Shown here: positions 21,619 through 32,285 of the stretch, piece by piece
Layout: each line of letters begins with the position of its first letter
Numbering within the stretch: the first letter of the stretch is position 1
NCBI GenBank assembly: GCA_007026445.1
Contig: VDMD01000029.1
Location: 62,001-126,000, forward strand
DNA: 64,000 bases
DNA from: Schizophyllum amplum
Lineage: Eukaryota; Basidiomycota; Agaricomycetes; Agaricales; Schizophyllaceae
Reading direction: 5' to 3'
Notes under the pieces: generated by a model
Database searches by the model: none
What the model was told of the DNA's origin: nothing
The model's input: the letters and a program-made list of their open reading frames with translations, nothing else
Position numbers and translations under genes: made by a program

Positions 21619-24230
21619 TCACGGAATAAAGATCTTCGAGTAGCCTTCCACCCTACGCAACATTAAGTCAGCACGGCGCTGGCTACGACTGCAGGGAAAC
21701 TCACCTCCGACGGCAGCACGGGCAGCGGTGCTTTGACGCGCTTGCCTGGGCTGCTAGACTCTCTCGGCAGCCGTTGCACATCGCAAGGCAGCTATAGACG
21801 AATGTGAGCAACCGACAGCGAAGAAGGAAGGCAAGGAACTGACCGACAAGGCCAGCAAATAATCTCCCGCAACTCGAAGGTGCAGATCACGCACGTTCGT
21901 CTCGTCTCATCATCATCTGCAGACACCGTCGAAGGGCGCGCTATGGGTAATCAGAAAGGACCGACGTCAATGCAAGACATGAAACCTACCACCAGTCGCC
22001 ACCTCGCCGCCCCCCATATTGGCCGTCAAAGCAAGGCCCAGGTATTGCCGCCTAGTCAGCGGCGAGCTCCCCTCGCTCATCATATGCGCGACAAAGAGCG
22101 GCGCGGCAGACGCCTCCGGAGTCGGCGTCGTACTGCGAGCGCGCGACCGCCGGAGGTCCATGAACAGCTCCAGCGCCTCCGCATCCTGCTCCGACTGGCC
22201 ATCGTCACTATCCTCATCCTCCTCGTCCTCAGCTTCCTCCTCGCTGTCCCACTGCGCAGGCTCGTCGTCGTCTGCGTCGCTGAAGGAGTCCCCGGTGAGG
22301 AATCGGCGGTAGAGCTCCACCTCCTGCCCTTCCCCGTCATCTTCGTCCTCTGCATCGCGCACGGCCGGGACCACGGTACCCTGCGGCGGTTTGTTGTACA
22401 AGATACGACCACCCTCCCCTCTCATCAGCGCCCACGCAAGGCGCCCCGCGCCCCGCACCACACCACCTGCAACCTTCACGAATTCCCAGAGCTGCCACAC
22501 CCAGCGCCAGTCCACGAACGGCAGCGCAGCCAGGCTAGCGAAGAACCCCGGGGCCGGTCCCGCGCCAATGTCCACGTCCTTCACTTCGTTGCGCAGGCCC
22601 TTTAGGGGCTTGCCGGCCTGCGAGACGCCGGGGATGATCCTCACGACGCCAGAGGTCGACATCTGGATGCGGCCCTGGTGTCTGGGGGGCGCGGCGGGTG
22701 CTAGGACTGCGCCGAGTTCGTTGCCCCAGCCGCGAAGGCCGGTGGCTTCAAGGCTGGCTGTGCCGACGCGGCCGATGAAGACGCTCCAGTCTTCGTCGTA
22801 GGGGATGTATGTGGACCACCCGTCAGGACCTATGGATTATCAGCACATAGAGAGCATTCTGAGCCGGTCATCGTACCTGTTATCAGGCCAAGACCCAAGA
22901 GCGGCTTGTCCACGCGCCCCGTCAAGAGGAGTTGAGTGAGCACATTGAGGAGGATGGTGAGGACGGTCGTAAATATCAGAAAGGTCTCCAGAACATTCGG
23001 CATGAGTTGCAACTGAGGGAAGGTGGCGTCCTCTGGCGGGATTCCTCTGTTTGACGCTGCGACGATTTGCGGGAAGAAGGGGATGTAGTCCATGTATTTC
23101 GTGAACGAGATGAGCGTCAGGTGGAAATGAGCCAAGGAGAGAAGCGAGCGTATGGCGGACGGCCAGAATCGGTGCGTGGACCAGCGTCTGCGGATCGAGA
23201 TGATGTGCTGGATTGCGACCTGTGGAGATTGAGTTAGCATGTAGAGCTTCGGTGAGAGCGCATAAACGCACGTGAATGATAGGGATAATCAAGGCTATGC
23301 AGACATGCTTGTCGGGACGGCTGGGTAGCCCATCTGGTCTGAACGTATGTGATCCTGATGTCGAGTAAATGTGCAACATGAAGGAGTAGCTCAACTGTAA
23401 GGCTTGTTAGTCGATTGTGCAACATTGGTCTCCAGCCAAGCCACTGACCAAGTGGAACGGCGAGGAGGAAGCCGGCGAGGTCAGGAAGCTATTACCCAAC
23501 CCATCCAGCCCTCTTGTGAACGTCTCTGCGCACGTCACTGCACAGATCGCGACGAACGTGTCCCAGCAGACATTGCCCATGGACAGCCTCTGAGTATACT
23601 GGCCTAGTTGCCTGACCATGTACACCGACGAGTCCATCGGGTAGAGCTGCGACGTCTGCAGCACGATGGCAAACCAGATGACAAGTACGCGCATGATGAG
23701 GTAGAGCGAGACGGAGTGTAGGGCGAACCGGGTAGTCGTCCTCTCCAGGTCGATCGGCAAGAAGGCATCGTACGCCCTACGCACAAGTCCGCGGTCTCGT
23801 CGGTGTTGCGGGTTCGGCGCACGCGAGGGCACCACAACATTCTGTATCCGGTGGACGAGGAGGGCCACGAGCACAAGCCCGAGCATATACCAGGACGTGA
23901 AGAACGCCCACTTGCTGACCGGGAGGGGAGGAGGTGGGGATGCCTGTACCGCCTGCGCTGCATGGGATGTTTGCGCCGCCTGTGATGTCCAAGTCGTCTG
24001 CGCGGCGGCAGCAGCTCGTTTCGCCATCGCCTCCTTGGCGAGTATCTCGTCGGCGCGGCGCATGCGGCTCAGCATGCGGGAGGGAACGGACAGCAGGCTT
24101 TTGGTAATCGAGCTGAGCGTAATGTTGTATCCCCCTCCACCGAAGCGAGGAGCCGTAGCGACATCCTGAGTCCCCTGGTGCGCATTATCAGACGTGCAGA
24201 GTGAGAGGAAGTAGGTCAACGCACCTGCAT
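21619..24230 (-). CDS. multi-pass membrane protein with C-terminal RING finger (Asi/MAPL-like E3)
   Basis: 743 aa in eight exons: 24230..24225, 24174..23449, 23394..23272, 23219..22877, 22829..21990, 21916..21844, 21791..21705 and 21652..21619. All phases agree. The first coding exon is only six bases (Met-Gln). Hydrophobic segments WYMLGLVLVALLVHRI, LYLIMRVLVIWFAIVL, HVCIALIIPIIHV, SLLSLAHFHLTLISF and FLIFTTVLTILLNVL predict five or so membrane spans. A long acidic Ser/Asp/Glu region follows. The end is a C3HC4 RING: CVICTFELREIICWPCRCLA, then CNGCRESL and KHRCPCCRRRVEGY, ending SKIFIP. The arrangement resembles yeast Asi1/Asi3 ubiquitin ligases of the inner nuclear membrane, but that identity is inferred from architecture only. 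A ubiquitin-ligase role at a membrane is likely; substrates are unknown. Confidence 0.85.
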
Positions 24231-26421
24231 TGTGGCGCTCCGCCACTCCTTGCGATATACACTCCTGCGTCCGTATTCTGCGCGCAACAGTCAAGTAATA
24301 CGACCTCAGCGAGCACAGCGAGGGGAAAACGAAGGGGGAAGGAAGGGGAATGACCTGAGTTGTGAACGGTTGAGAGCAAGCGTGCCACTGATGAGCGCTT
24401 CCCGGGCGGGAAGGGGGCGCGAGAAATCGCCGCGTCGGGCCGCGCCCGCCGCGCCCACGCCGCGGACCCTATGCGCGGCGCCGCGTCACTCTCGCCGCGC
24501 ATTTCCGTCCTAGCTCGCCCTCCTCAAGACGGCTTGACTCTTGTAGCCGCGGATACAGATTCCTCACCTGCTTATCACGCACATATATGTTGTTTTATAC
24601 CTCTTCGCTTCTGAAAATACTTGAGTACATAATGAGAGATTTGGAGGTCGCCGAAGCTGTCAATGAGTCCTCCATCTTGCATCTGTAGCTCTTTATGGGC
24701 ACCACTGCACATGGGCTGCATTGTTCCTACTTAACAAACTCTCTCTGAACCTGTACATGCTTACCTCAGGGTCAAGAGTGTTTGCTTACGGCTTGGCTGT
24801 CGCCGTGTAAGTCAGTTCAAACAGTGGCTTTCGGGTGGTTTACTCGCTCAGATTGGCCCAGAGTCAGGATGCAGCTCATCGTAGTTCATTGTGCATGCAG
24901 ATTGAACAGTGAAGATATTTAGTAGACCTACATCGCTCGCTGAACACGCACGATACACTTCATCTACGCGGGCTAGCGCGGCGAGGGCGCGGGAGTGCGC
25001 GTCGGGGGCGCGGGAGTGCGCGGCGCCTGCGCGGGGGTGCGCGGGACCTGCGCGGGACCTGCGCGTTGCCGCGCACCCCCGCGCAGGTCAGTGCAGCATC
25101 GACACAGCATGAATCGAAGACAATGTGAGTTCCAACTTCCTTCTGGAGGGCAACCGCGCCAGACTTGCTCCAAGGCAACCAGTGGCGGCTACTGTCGAGT
25201 CGAGTGCTCCCATGCCTGTTCGATGTTGAGGCATCCACGCATACAAGAATGTCAGGCCTCAAAAGAGTGGGCATGTAGCATGAATGGGGCAGAGACATTG
25301 TTCGCGAAGACCGTGTCAGCAGCGCTCGGGTGAAGGGGTGACAGAAGCGAGATGGTATGGCAGATCATATGTGTCGCCGCATGAAGACTGGGGCAGCGAC
25401 ACAGCCAGAGAGCGCATGAGAGCTTGCGTACGACGCTCTAGACGTCGCCGAGCGCGTTGCATAAATGGTCAGCTCCGAACGTCACTCGGTAGGGCCGATG
25501 CGCACCTCGAATCAACGTGCTCGAATCAACGTGCTCGCGTCTTGTGCTGCCGTCCTTCCAGTTTCCGGACGATCGCCCCCGAAGATGCATAAGATGCACA
25601 GCTATCTTCGGCGATCGCGTGCTGAGGACGCGGCGGGAGCGCTGGAGGGCGCGGCGTGGATGCGGGAGGTGCGCGGGAGCGCGCGGCGAGGGCGCGTCGA
25701 CGCGAGATAGTGAAGAGCACGTACACCCTATGGGCATCGCAACCGTAAGCTTATGACCCTTATACTACACCGAATTCAAAGCCTTTTTGATTGCTTCGCA
25801 TGCGATTCTTGAGTTCCACGGCCCACGATTGTCAGAGGCCGCGAGCTGTGCACAGTGCAGACGCTAAGTCAATACAGAGAGAAATATATGTGCGAATGTG
25901 AGGCTCATACTAATCGATGGCTAACAGCCACAGTCAAGCTGCAGCAGATGTGAGTTAGACGGGCCTCAGCGTCGAGGTGAAGTCGAGGTGAGCGCGACAT
26001 GAGCGCGTCGAGAGCGCGGTGCGACGCGGCGCCGCGCAGAGCCGGCGCGGCAGCGCGCCGGGCCGCGCGGGTTGGCGCGGCGATTTCATAAGCCCCGGCG
26101 GGAAGTAAGCGTATGATCCCACGGTTCGACTTCAAGCTGACGGGCATAAGGATTTTTATTATATGCAGCTTCACCTTCTCCCTATGAACCACCTCCTGCG
26201 TAGGTTAATTCTCCCCCCGCGTATGGCACCTCCTCCACCCCACGTAAGCAACTTCTCCTCCAGCGTAAGTGAATTCGATAACGGCGTCGTAAGTATGAGC
26301 AAGCACAGCGAAAGGTCAATGATAATACACGGCGTCCCTCAGGTGAATGAGTATGATATACAGTGGTAAGTATTGCTCCATGACCATAGGATAGTAGAAT
26401 TAGACGATCATCCAGTGTTGA
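24231..26421. other. 2.2 kb intergenic stretch with GC-rich tracts
   Basis: No gene is supported between the RING protein and ILV2. Three blocks of nearly pure G/C with dense CpG occur at about 24975-25090, 25640-25710 and 25985-26095, set in ordinary sequence. The first includes a perfect 19-bp inverted repeat (listed separately). At 25511-25540 the phrase TCGAATCAACGTGC is directly repeated. Frames in the GC-rich tracts encode only Arg/Ala/Gly-rich low complexity. Promoter function for the leftward RING gene is plausible for the first 300 bases. Confidence 0.4.
25026..25087. repeat. perfect 19-bp inverted repeat in a GC-rich tract
   Basis: The arm CCTGCGCGGGGGTGCGCGG at 25026-25044 is exactly complementary to 25069-25087, with a 24-base spacer that itself repeats GACCTGCGCG. 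It could extrude a very stable hairpin. No coding or terminator role is evident. Confidence 0.7.
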
Positions 26422-28658
26422 TCATGAGGCTTTTGGCGCAATTCGCAGCGTCGGGTGCAGCATCTGCTCGTGCAGCGCCTTGCCTGCTGGGACCTACGCG
26501 ACTGAGTGAGTACATGTGAGGCAGACTGAGAAGAGACAGGAGACGTACCATAGGGAAGACGTGCTCGTTCTTCTCGACGACGCACTCCATGAAGACAGGC
26601 TTCGTGCCATCGAATTCGAGGAACTCCTTCATCTTCGCTGGCAGGTCGGCGCTGTTCGTGCACCGGATGGCGTGCACGCCCATCGCCTCCGCGAGGAGAA
26701 CAAAGTCGGGGTTCGTCATGCGCGTGTGCGAGTAGCGGTTCTCGTAGAAGAGATCTGGATGGCCGTCAGCACAAGAAAATCGCGACATCGACGCTTTCAC
26801 GCACCTTGCCACTGCAGCACCATACCCTGAAACTCATTGTTGAGCACGAGCACCTTCACACCAATGCCAAACTGCGACGCCGTCGCGAGCTCCATAGCCG
26901 TCATGCTGAACGACGCGTCGCCGTCGACGTCGACCACCGTCTTATGCGGCGCCGCGACCTTCGCGCCAATAGCCGCGGGCAACCCGAAGCCCATCGTCCC
27001 GAGCCCACCAGACGTCACCATCTGCTGCGGGCGCGTCCACCGGAAGAACTGCGCGGCCCACATCTGGTGCTGCCCGACACCCGTGCTGATGATCACGTCG
27101 TCCTTCTTCTCGCGCGTCTGCAGGTCAAGCTCCTCAATAACCTCCTGCGGCTTCATGTGCCCGATCTCGCCGTCGCCCTTCGTGTACGTGAACGGGTACG
27201 CGGTCTTCCATGACTGGATCTGCTGGTTCCACTCCGGGTGCGTCTTCTTCTCGATCATGGGCACCATCGCGCCGAGGTTGGCGACGACGTCGCCGAGGAC
27301 GGGAATGTTGGCCTCCACGACCTTGTTGACGTTCTTCGGCTGGACCTCGAAGTGGATGATGCCGCCGCGGCCCTGGAGCGAGGCGGCCTTCGCGGCGGGT
27401 GCAAAGGATGAGACCTTGCCGGTGACGCGATCGTCGAAGCGGGCACCCAAGGCGATGATGACATCCGCGGACTGCATAGCAAGGTTGGCGTACGCCGACC
27501 CGTGCATACCAAGCATGTGCAGACTCCGGTCGTTCAACTCATCGAAAGCACCCAGACCGAGGAGCGTAGTCGTCACGGGGATGTCTCCCAACTCAGACAG
27601 CTGCGCCAAGAGCTTCGGGCCGAGGGGTGAGGACAGAACACCGTTCCCGGCGTAGACGATGGGCCGCTGCGCCTGGTTGATGAGCGCCGCCGCCTGGCGG
27701 ATCATCTCCGTGTCCGAAGGTGGGTCGAGGACAGCGAGGGGGTTCGAGGGCAGCTCGAGGTTTGAGCCGGGCGTCGTCGCCTTGAACGGCAGCGGCGTGC
27801 GCAAGATCGCCGCCGTCACGTCCTTCGGGAGATCGACGAGCACGGGGCCTGGCCGGCCTGACGTCGCGATCTTGAATGCCTCATTTATCCGCCGGGGGAG
27901 CTCCGCAATATCTTTCACCATGACGTTCCATTTTGTGCAGCTGCGCGAGATGCCCACGATGTCCGCCTCCTGGAAGGCGTCCGAGCCGATGGCGGATGTT
28001 GCTACCTGGCCAGTGAATACGACCAGAGGGATACCGTCGCTGAGCGCGTCCTGCATGGGCGTGACCACATTGGTCGCACCTGGCCCTGAGGTGACAAGCA
28101 CGACACCAGGCTTTCCCGAGACACGCGCATAGCCCTCCGCCATGTGACCCGCACCCTGCTCATGCCGTGGCAAGACAAAGTCGAAGTGGGGCGAGTTGTA
28201 GATGGCGTCGAAGACAGGGAGGATGGCGCCGCCGGGATAACCGAAGACATGCTTGACGCCGTGGCGGCGCATCATCTCGTGGAATATCTGGCCGCCGGAG
28301 AGTCCGACGAAGGTGTGGTCGAGGGGGGAATTGGGGATGGGGCCTGCGCCATGGGTAGGCAAGTCAATGTTTTTTGCGGGAGGCACCTGCTGGAATGCGG
28401 GGGAAGGCGCGGGGCGGCTGGGGGAGCGGATGAGTGCATGCACACGCCTCATGCAACGGAATATACGCACACAGCAGGGGACGCTGTCGCATTTTGTGTA
28501 GTCGAGCGGCTGATGTTGCGCGCATGCTCACGCACCCGCGGCTTCGCGTCCACGATGGAGTTCGCTGCCGCAGCTGTAGTCGAGCGACATCTTGTGAACG
28601 AGAGCGATGCTTTTGCGGACGGCGCGGCGCGTATTCTTGCTGCTGGCCTGGTCAACAT
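26422..28658 (-). CDS. ILV2: acetolactate synthase (acetohydroxyacid synthase), catalytic subunit
   Basis: First common enzyme of valine, leucine and isoleucine synthesis; ThDP- and FAD-dependent, mitochondrial. The body exon ends at 26805, followed by exons 26754..26549 and 26493..26422 (end VPAGKALHEQM...RIAPKAS). Family motifs: GGQIFHEMMRRHGVKHVFGY, PGGAILPVFDAIYNSP, the catalytic Glu in PRHEQGAGHMAEGYARVSGK, SGPGATNVVTP, FQEADIVGISRSCTKWN, FDDRVTG, and the ThDP-binding VDGDASFSM...VLVLNN. The 5' end is uncertain. An ATG at 28658 opens a good presequence (MLTRPAARIRAAPSAKASLS) 75 bases below a TATA box. The frame carrying SRPAPSPAFQ, also conserved in yeast, begins at about 28470, and I could not join the two by a standard intron with matching phase. 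An alternative start is ATG 28452 (MRRVHALIRSPS), itself presequence-like. Confidence 0.93.
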
Positions 28659-28710
28659 CGCTGCAAAGATGAGAAAAGAGTGACTGCAAGCAGCGTCGAG
28701 GTGGAGGAAC

Positions 28711-28771
28711 GAGTCAATAAGGAGTCCCGGCGTATATAAGTAAGGGGCACCGCACTCCATTTTCCTGACTC
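28711..28771 (-). promoter_or_regulatory. ILV2 promoter: TATA box and TGACTC sites
   Basis: A TATATA at 28733-28738 lies 75 bases before the ATG at 28658. TGACTC cores, the half-site bound by Gcn4/CPC1-type bZIP activators of general amino-acid control, occur at 28711-28716 (read on the minus strand) and 28766-28771 (plus strand). ILV genes are classic targets, so amino-acid starvation control is likely but inferred. Confidence 0.45.
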
Positions 28772-29539
28772 CAGTCGATCGGCCGATTCGATCAGACATC
28801 ATCGGACAGTGCGGCCGACGGTCACTCCAGCTGGAAGTTGGACTTGCCCAAAGCCTCATTCGCTGCCAGACGAAGGTGCATTATCAGTGCTAAAGCGAGG
28901 TTTTCCGCTTCCTTTACACTTTCTTGACGAGTGCGGGAACCCGCTGACGATTGATGAGGGATAAGTAGTGCCCGCGCTAAGCCGATTCGGAGTCCCCGCC
29001 TTCTGGCCGACTTCGCTACATTCTTACCCACGCAAATCATGCGTGGCTATTGCTAGTTGTCTTCTTCTCCTTGAGGAGCTGGCGCGGCTTACATACAGAG
29101 ACAGAACAATGCTCAACTTATCCGAGTGGACGGATCGAAGTACGGCCTGCTTCATGTCTGGCTGCGTATCACCTAGAAGCAGGCGAGAGGAAGATGGCAA
29201 AGCATCCTGTTATGGAGCGTATATCACGCCTGATCATGGTGGCTGTAGAAGAGCATACATGACGGCGGAGACACCAGACGTGCCAACAAGTCGGGAAGGG
29301 AACGGACAGTTGTTGAAAATATCGCAGGTACAGCTTCCGTGGCACTTGAACATACTAGCGGTATACTTATGTAGTAGGCTAGAAAGCACCGTTAACGGTG
29401 TCACCACGCTGATGTATGGCAAAAGCGAAGACGAACATGCCATCGTGACCGTGGGTAAGTTCCTTCACTGTCCGGCCCGATCATCCATTTACCGACGAGC
29501 CAGCTCTGCATCTTGTCTTCAACCCCATCCACTCGCGCC
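28772..29539. other. divergent intergenic region between ILV2 and the AT-hook protein gene
   Basis: About 770 bases between two outward-reading genes, presumably two promoters. A long plus-strand frame from 28968 runs into the first exon of the next gene in a different phase and has no motif, so it is treated as chance. Confidence 0.4.
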
Positions 29540-30680
29540 ATGGCATCGCAACCTCACTACCTCCAGTACCCATCCTCTCAAGAAGAACAACATTCAACAC
29601 AGATACAGCCGCCAAACCAAATGCAGGCCCCATCGCAAATACCCCACCAACCTCAGCTGCAAGCGAGCACCTCGCAGCACCCTATACCCTCGAACACAAG
29701 CGAATGGGCAAAGGACCTGGTGCAGCTCGCCAAGACTGCTGAACTGAAGTGTGTCTACCTTGCCCACGATGTAGGGACACACGGCTGAAGGGGACGCAGG
29801 CGCCATGCGTTGACGCTGCAGATGCATACGGCGCATATCCTGAGCGCGCACGCGTCGCTGGAACAGAAGTCGAAGATGATACAGGACTTGAAGGAGCAGA
29901 AGAACAAGTGGGTGCGGGTGTGTCGAAATGCTGATCGGTATGCTGAGCATAGACAGGCTGGACAGCGAGCGGAATCGCTTGTTGAATTGCTTGCGAGAGG
30001 TGCAGGCGCGAACCATGCTCTGTTTACTCGTACTGACCTTGTATCTAGGTGAACGAAGATCGGGACAAGGTGCTTCGGATTGCTATAACAACTCAATGCA
30101 CAAGCCTAACGCCCTCCCTCAGGCACAGCTCATGGAGATCAACATGGACGCAGAGTGCGTATCCTTCATCCTCTAGCCTAATATTTCGTTATACATGCTT
30201 ATGCCCCTACCCTGTTTAGATGCAACAACCTCCGACAACAGATTGCTTCCATCACCGAGGGTGACTATGCCCTCGCAAAGCGCGAGGTCGACACCATCCG
30301 CGCCGACCTCGGTCAAGCACCACTACCCACACTCCAAAATACGATCGACGAGAAGACATCGCAGTGAGTGCTATCTGCTTATATGATCAACCTACTTGTC
30401 GACTCTTCTATACGCCTCCTGCCCTCCCTTGCTTGCATGATATTCTTCTTCGACTGCTACCCACCTTACTCCTTGCTTTCTTCTTCTCGCTCCTTCCTTC
30501 CCTCGCTCGCATCCCGATACTCACTTCCATCCCAGATACCTCACCCAACGACGCCTGAGCGGCATCAAGCGCTCCGGCTCTCCGATCCCCGGACAGCCCG
30601 CCAAGCGCCCGCGCGGCCGGCCAAAGGGCAGCAAGACGAAGAAGCACGCGCCCCCTGCGGAGGGGAGTGCTGGGCAGTAG
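29540..30680 (+). CDS. small coiled-coil protein with C-terminal AT-hook, unknown function
   Basis: Seven exons with short introns, the longest (about 170 bases) last. It begins MASQPHYLQYPSSQEEQHST with a Gln/Pro-rich stretch, then SEWAKDLVQLAKTAELKRHA and a coiled coil (LEQKSKMIQDLKEQKNKLDS, ERNRLLNCLREVNEDRDKAQ, LMEINMDAECNNLRQQIASI). It ends in a basic segment PAKRPRGRPKGSKTKKHAPP. RPRGRPKGSK is a textbook AT-hook that binds the minor groove of AT-rich DNA, so a nuclear role is likely. Every intron preserves frame and the heptad pattern, which supports the model although no family is recognised. Splicing after NK uses the acceptor before LDSERN rather than a nearer AG, because only that joins to REVNEDRDK. 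A short regulatory protein or dimeric chromatin factor is a reasonable guess. Confidence 0.75.
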
Positions 30681-31144
30681 TGTGACTGTCGGCCTCCGCG
30701 ACTGTTTTGGGACGACTATCCTCAGGACTGGGCTCAATACCCAGCGGTGGGCGCAACGGCCTTTGCAGTGGCTGGTGCGAGAGGTCGACTCAGAATGTCG
30801 CGTCCTCGCTCGCGGCTTATGATATACTACAGCGAGCCGGGCCGTCGTCCAGGTCTTCGCGATAGGCTGGACCAAATGAACGTTAATGCCCACTGTCTGC
30901 ATGCCCCCTCCGGCAGAGTCGGCATGAGGGGAGCGGCGCCGCCGCTTTTTGTCAGTTTTTGGTATCTGTTGTAGATTTGTCTTGTAAGTATGTATCATAC
31001 CTCTTCATGCAGTAGGGAATGTGTTACGCTGTAGGACCGTATCATCTTGCAGCGGAGGCCCTGCCAGATGCAAGAGCGCGGAGTAATGTCGTGCTAATGT
31101 GCCAGGATGGACGTCAGCAAAATTGCATTGTATATACATTTGCT

Positions 31145-31285
31145 CTTACAGCGCTTTGCGCTATTCTGCGGAATCGCCGCGCGCGATTGCAGCTTGACAT
31201 GTTTGGCTACCGCTTCCCGGCAAAGGCCGCCGGGTGCTGCCGCAGCCGGCGCGAGCACATTGTTGCCCTTTTGACGTTCTTCTAC
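31145..31285 (+). repeat. inverted repeat, left arm
   Basis: This 141-bp segment is nearly the reverse complement of 31744-31873, with about 90% identity by eye plus a small insertion (CGCGCG near 31178). Core text such as GCAGCTTGACATGTTTGGCT is identical in both arms. The arms enclose about 460 bp. The left arm is not followed by a tRNA. Confidence 0.85.
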
Positions 31286-31743
31286 GCTATAGTGCTTGAG
31301 TCTGGTACATATATGCTTGACATATATCAAACTTACCATAATTTTAGCGACTTTCTGAGCCCAAAGGTCGATCCACGGACAAAGAACTAGAGAGTCCGAT
31401 GCGTACCGGCAAAGGCCGAGCAACGTCACGCACTGGTCACGCACAGTGTGTCGACGACAGTCGTCGTTCGTCTGGCGCACTCTGTACAGTTTTGAGACGT
31501 CTCGGAAAAAGAGCGGGGGCTCCGGCAATGTTATTTGTGACATGGTATATATGAATTTTAGGATCTGCGCTTGAACTGCTACTGTAACGTCCGAGGAAAC
31601 TTTGACGTGCACGTCGCGACTCGCGCGCATTGGTGGGCGTTGGCAGCAGTGCGGGAGACGACACCGCCCTCCGGCAACGCAGAGGGTACCGACGAGTGGT
31701 CTATAGCCAGCTTGTATATACCAAGCTCAAATGTCATAGGGTC

Positions 31744-31873
31744 GAAGACGTCAGAACGGCAACGGTGCGCTCGCGCCGGCTGCGGCAGCACCCGGCGGCC
31801 TTTGCCGGAAAGCGGTAGCCAAACATGTCAAGCTGCAATCGCGATTCCGCAGAATAGCGCAAAGCGCTGTAAG
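31744..31873 (-). repeat. inverted repeat, right arm, adjoining tRNA-Glu
   Basis: Partner of the left arm. It ends only about 10 bases upstream of the tRNA-Glu gene, so the repeat corresponds to the tRNA 5' flank copied in the opposite orientation, or to a mobile element inserted next to the tRNA. No terminal duplication was found. Confidence 0.85.
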
Positions 31874-31883
31874 GCCTTGTATG

Positions 31884-31955
31884 TCGGATATGGTGTAACG
31901 GCCAACATTGCCGCCTCTCACGCGGCAGCTCGGGGTTCGATTCCCCGTATCCGAA
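31884..31955 (+). tRNA. tRNA-Glu, anticodon CTC
   Basis: A 72-base gene folding into a standard cloverleaf. The acceptor stem is TCGGATA/TATCCGA with discriminator A. The D-arm is GTGT/ACAT around AACGGCCA. The anticodon stem GCCGC/GCGGC encloses the seven-base loop CTCTCAC, giving anticodon CTC (reads GAG, Glu). The T-arm is CGGGG/CCCCG around TTCGATT. The internal A-box (TGGTGTAACGG) and B-box (GGTTCGATTCC) match Pol III consensus. There is no intron. CCA is not encoded, as expected in eukaryotes. Confidence 0.97.
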
Positions 31956-32285
31956 TAGTTGCTGCTGAAGCACAACTTTTCTTACTGTTTTGCAAACGTA
32001 GCCCCCTAGTCTTGGGGCAAGACGAGCTGTAGGTTGTGGATTTCTGGCAGGTGCAGAGGCTAACCTAAGCCTTACAGTAGACTTCATGTCGAGCACCAAC
32101 GTTTCGCGCCCCGAATGAGAGAGAACCTGACACCCGCGCTGGAAAAAAATCTGGGACCTTCTTAGCAAGCCCAAGAGAAGCACGCATTCGGACAACCTTG
32201 AGACTGTGCATAGTGCAATACATAGACATAAAGTACTTAAGCTGCCCCAGTCAGCCGCCACCCTCATCCACTATGTCGAGCCGGG

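Larger units (their letters stand above)
30681..31883. other. intergenic region containing the inverted repeat pair
   Basis: 1.2 kb with no gene, apart from the two arms of an inverted repeat at 31145-31285 and 31744-31873. Frames inside the arms (both read MFGYRFPAKAAGCCRSRRE in one direction) arise from the shared repeat sequence and have no known homologue I can name. Confidence 0.4.

Noticed and set aside
26195..26300. Series of CGTAAG/CGTA motifs about 25-30 bases apart
   Set aside because: Looks periodic by eye but the units share only 4-6 bases; not enough to call a repeat or CRISPR-like array.
28968..29747. 259-codon plus-strand frame
   Set aside because: Runs out of phase through the first exon of the AT-hook gene, whose splice chain is well supported; no motif of its own.
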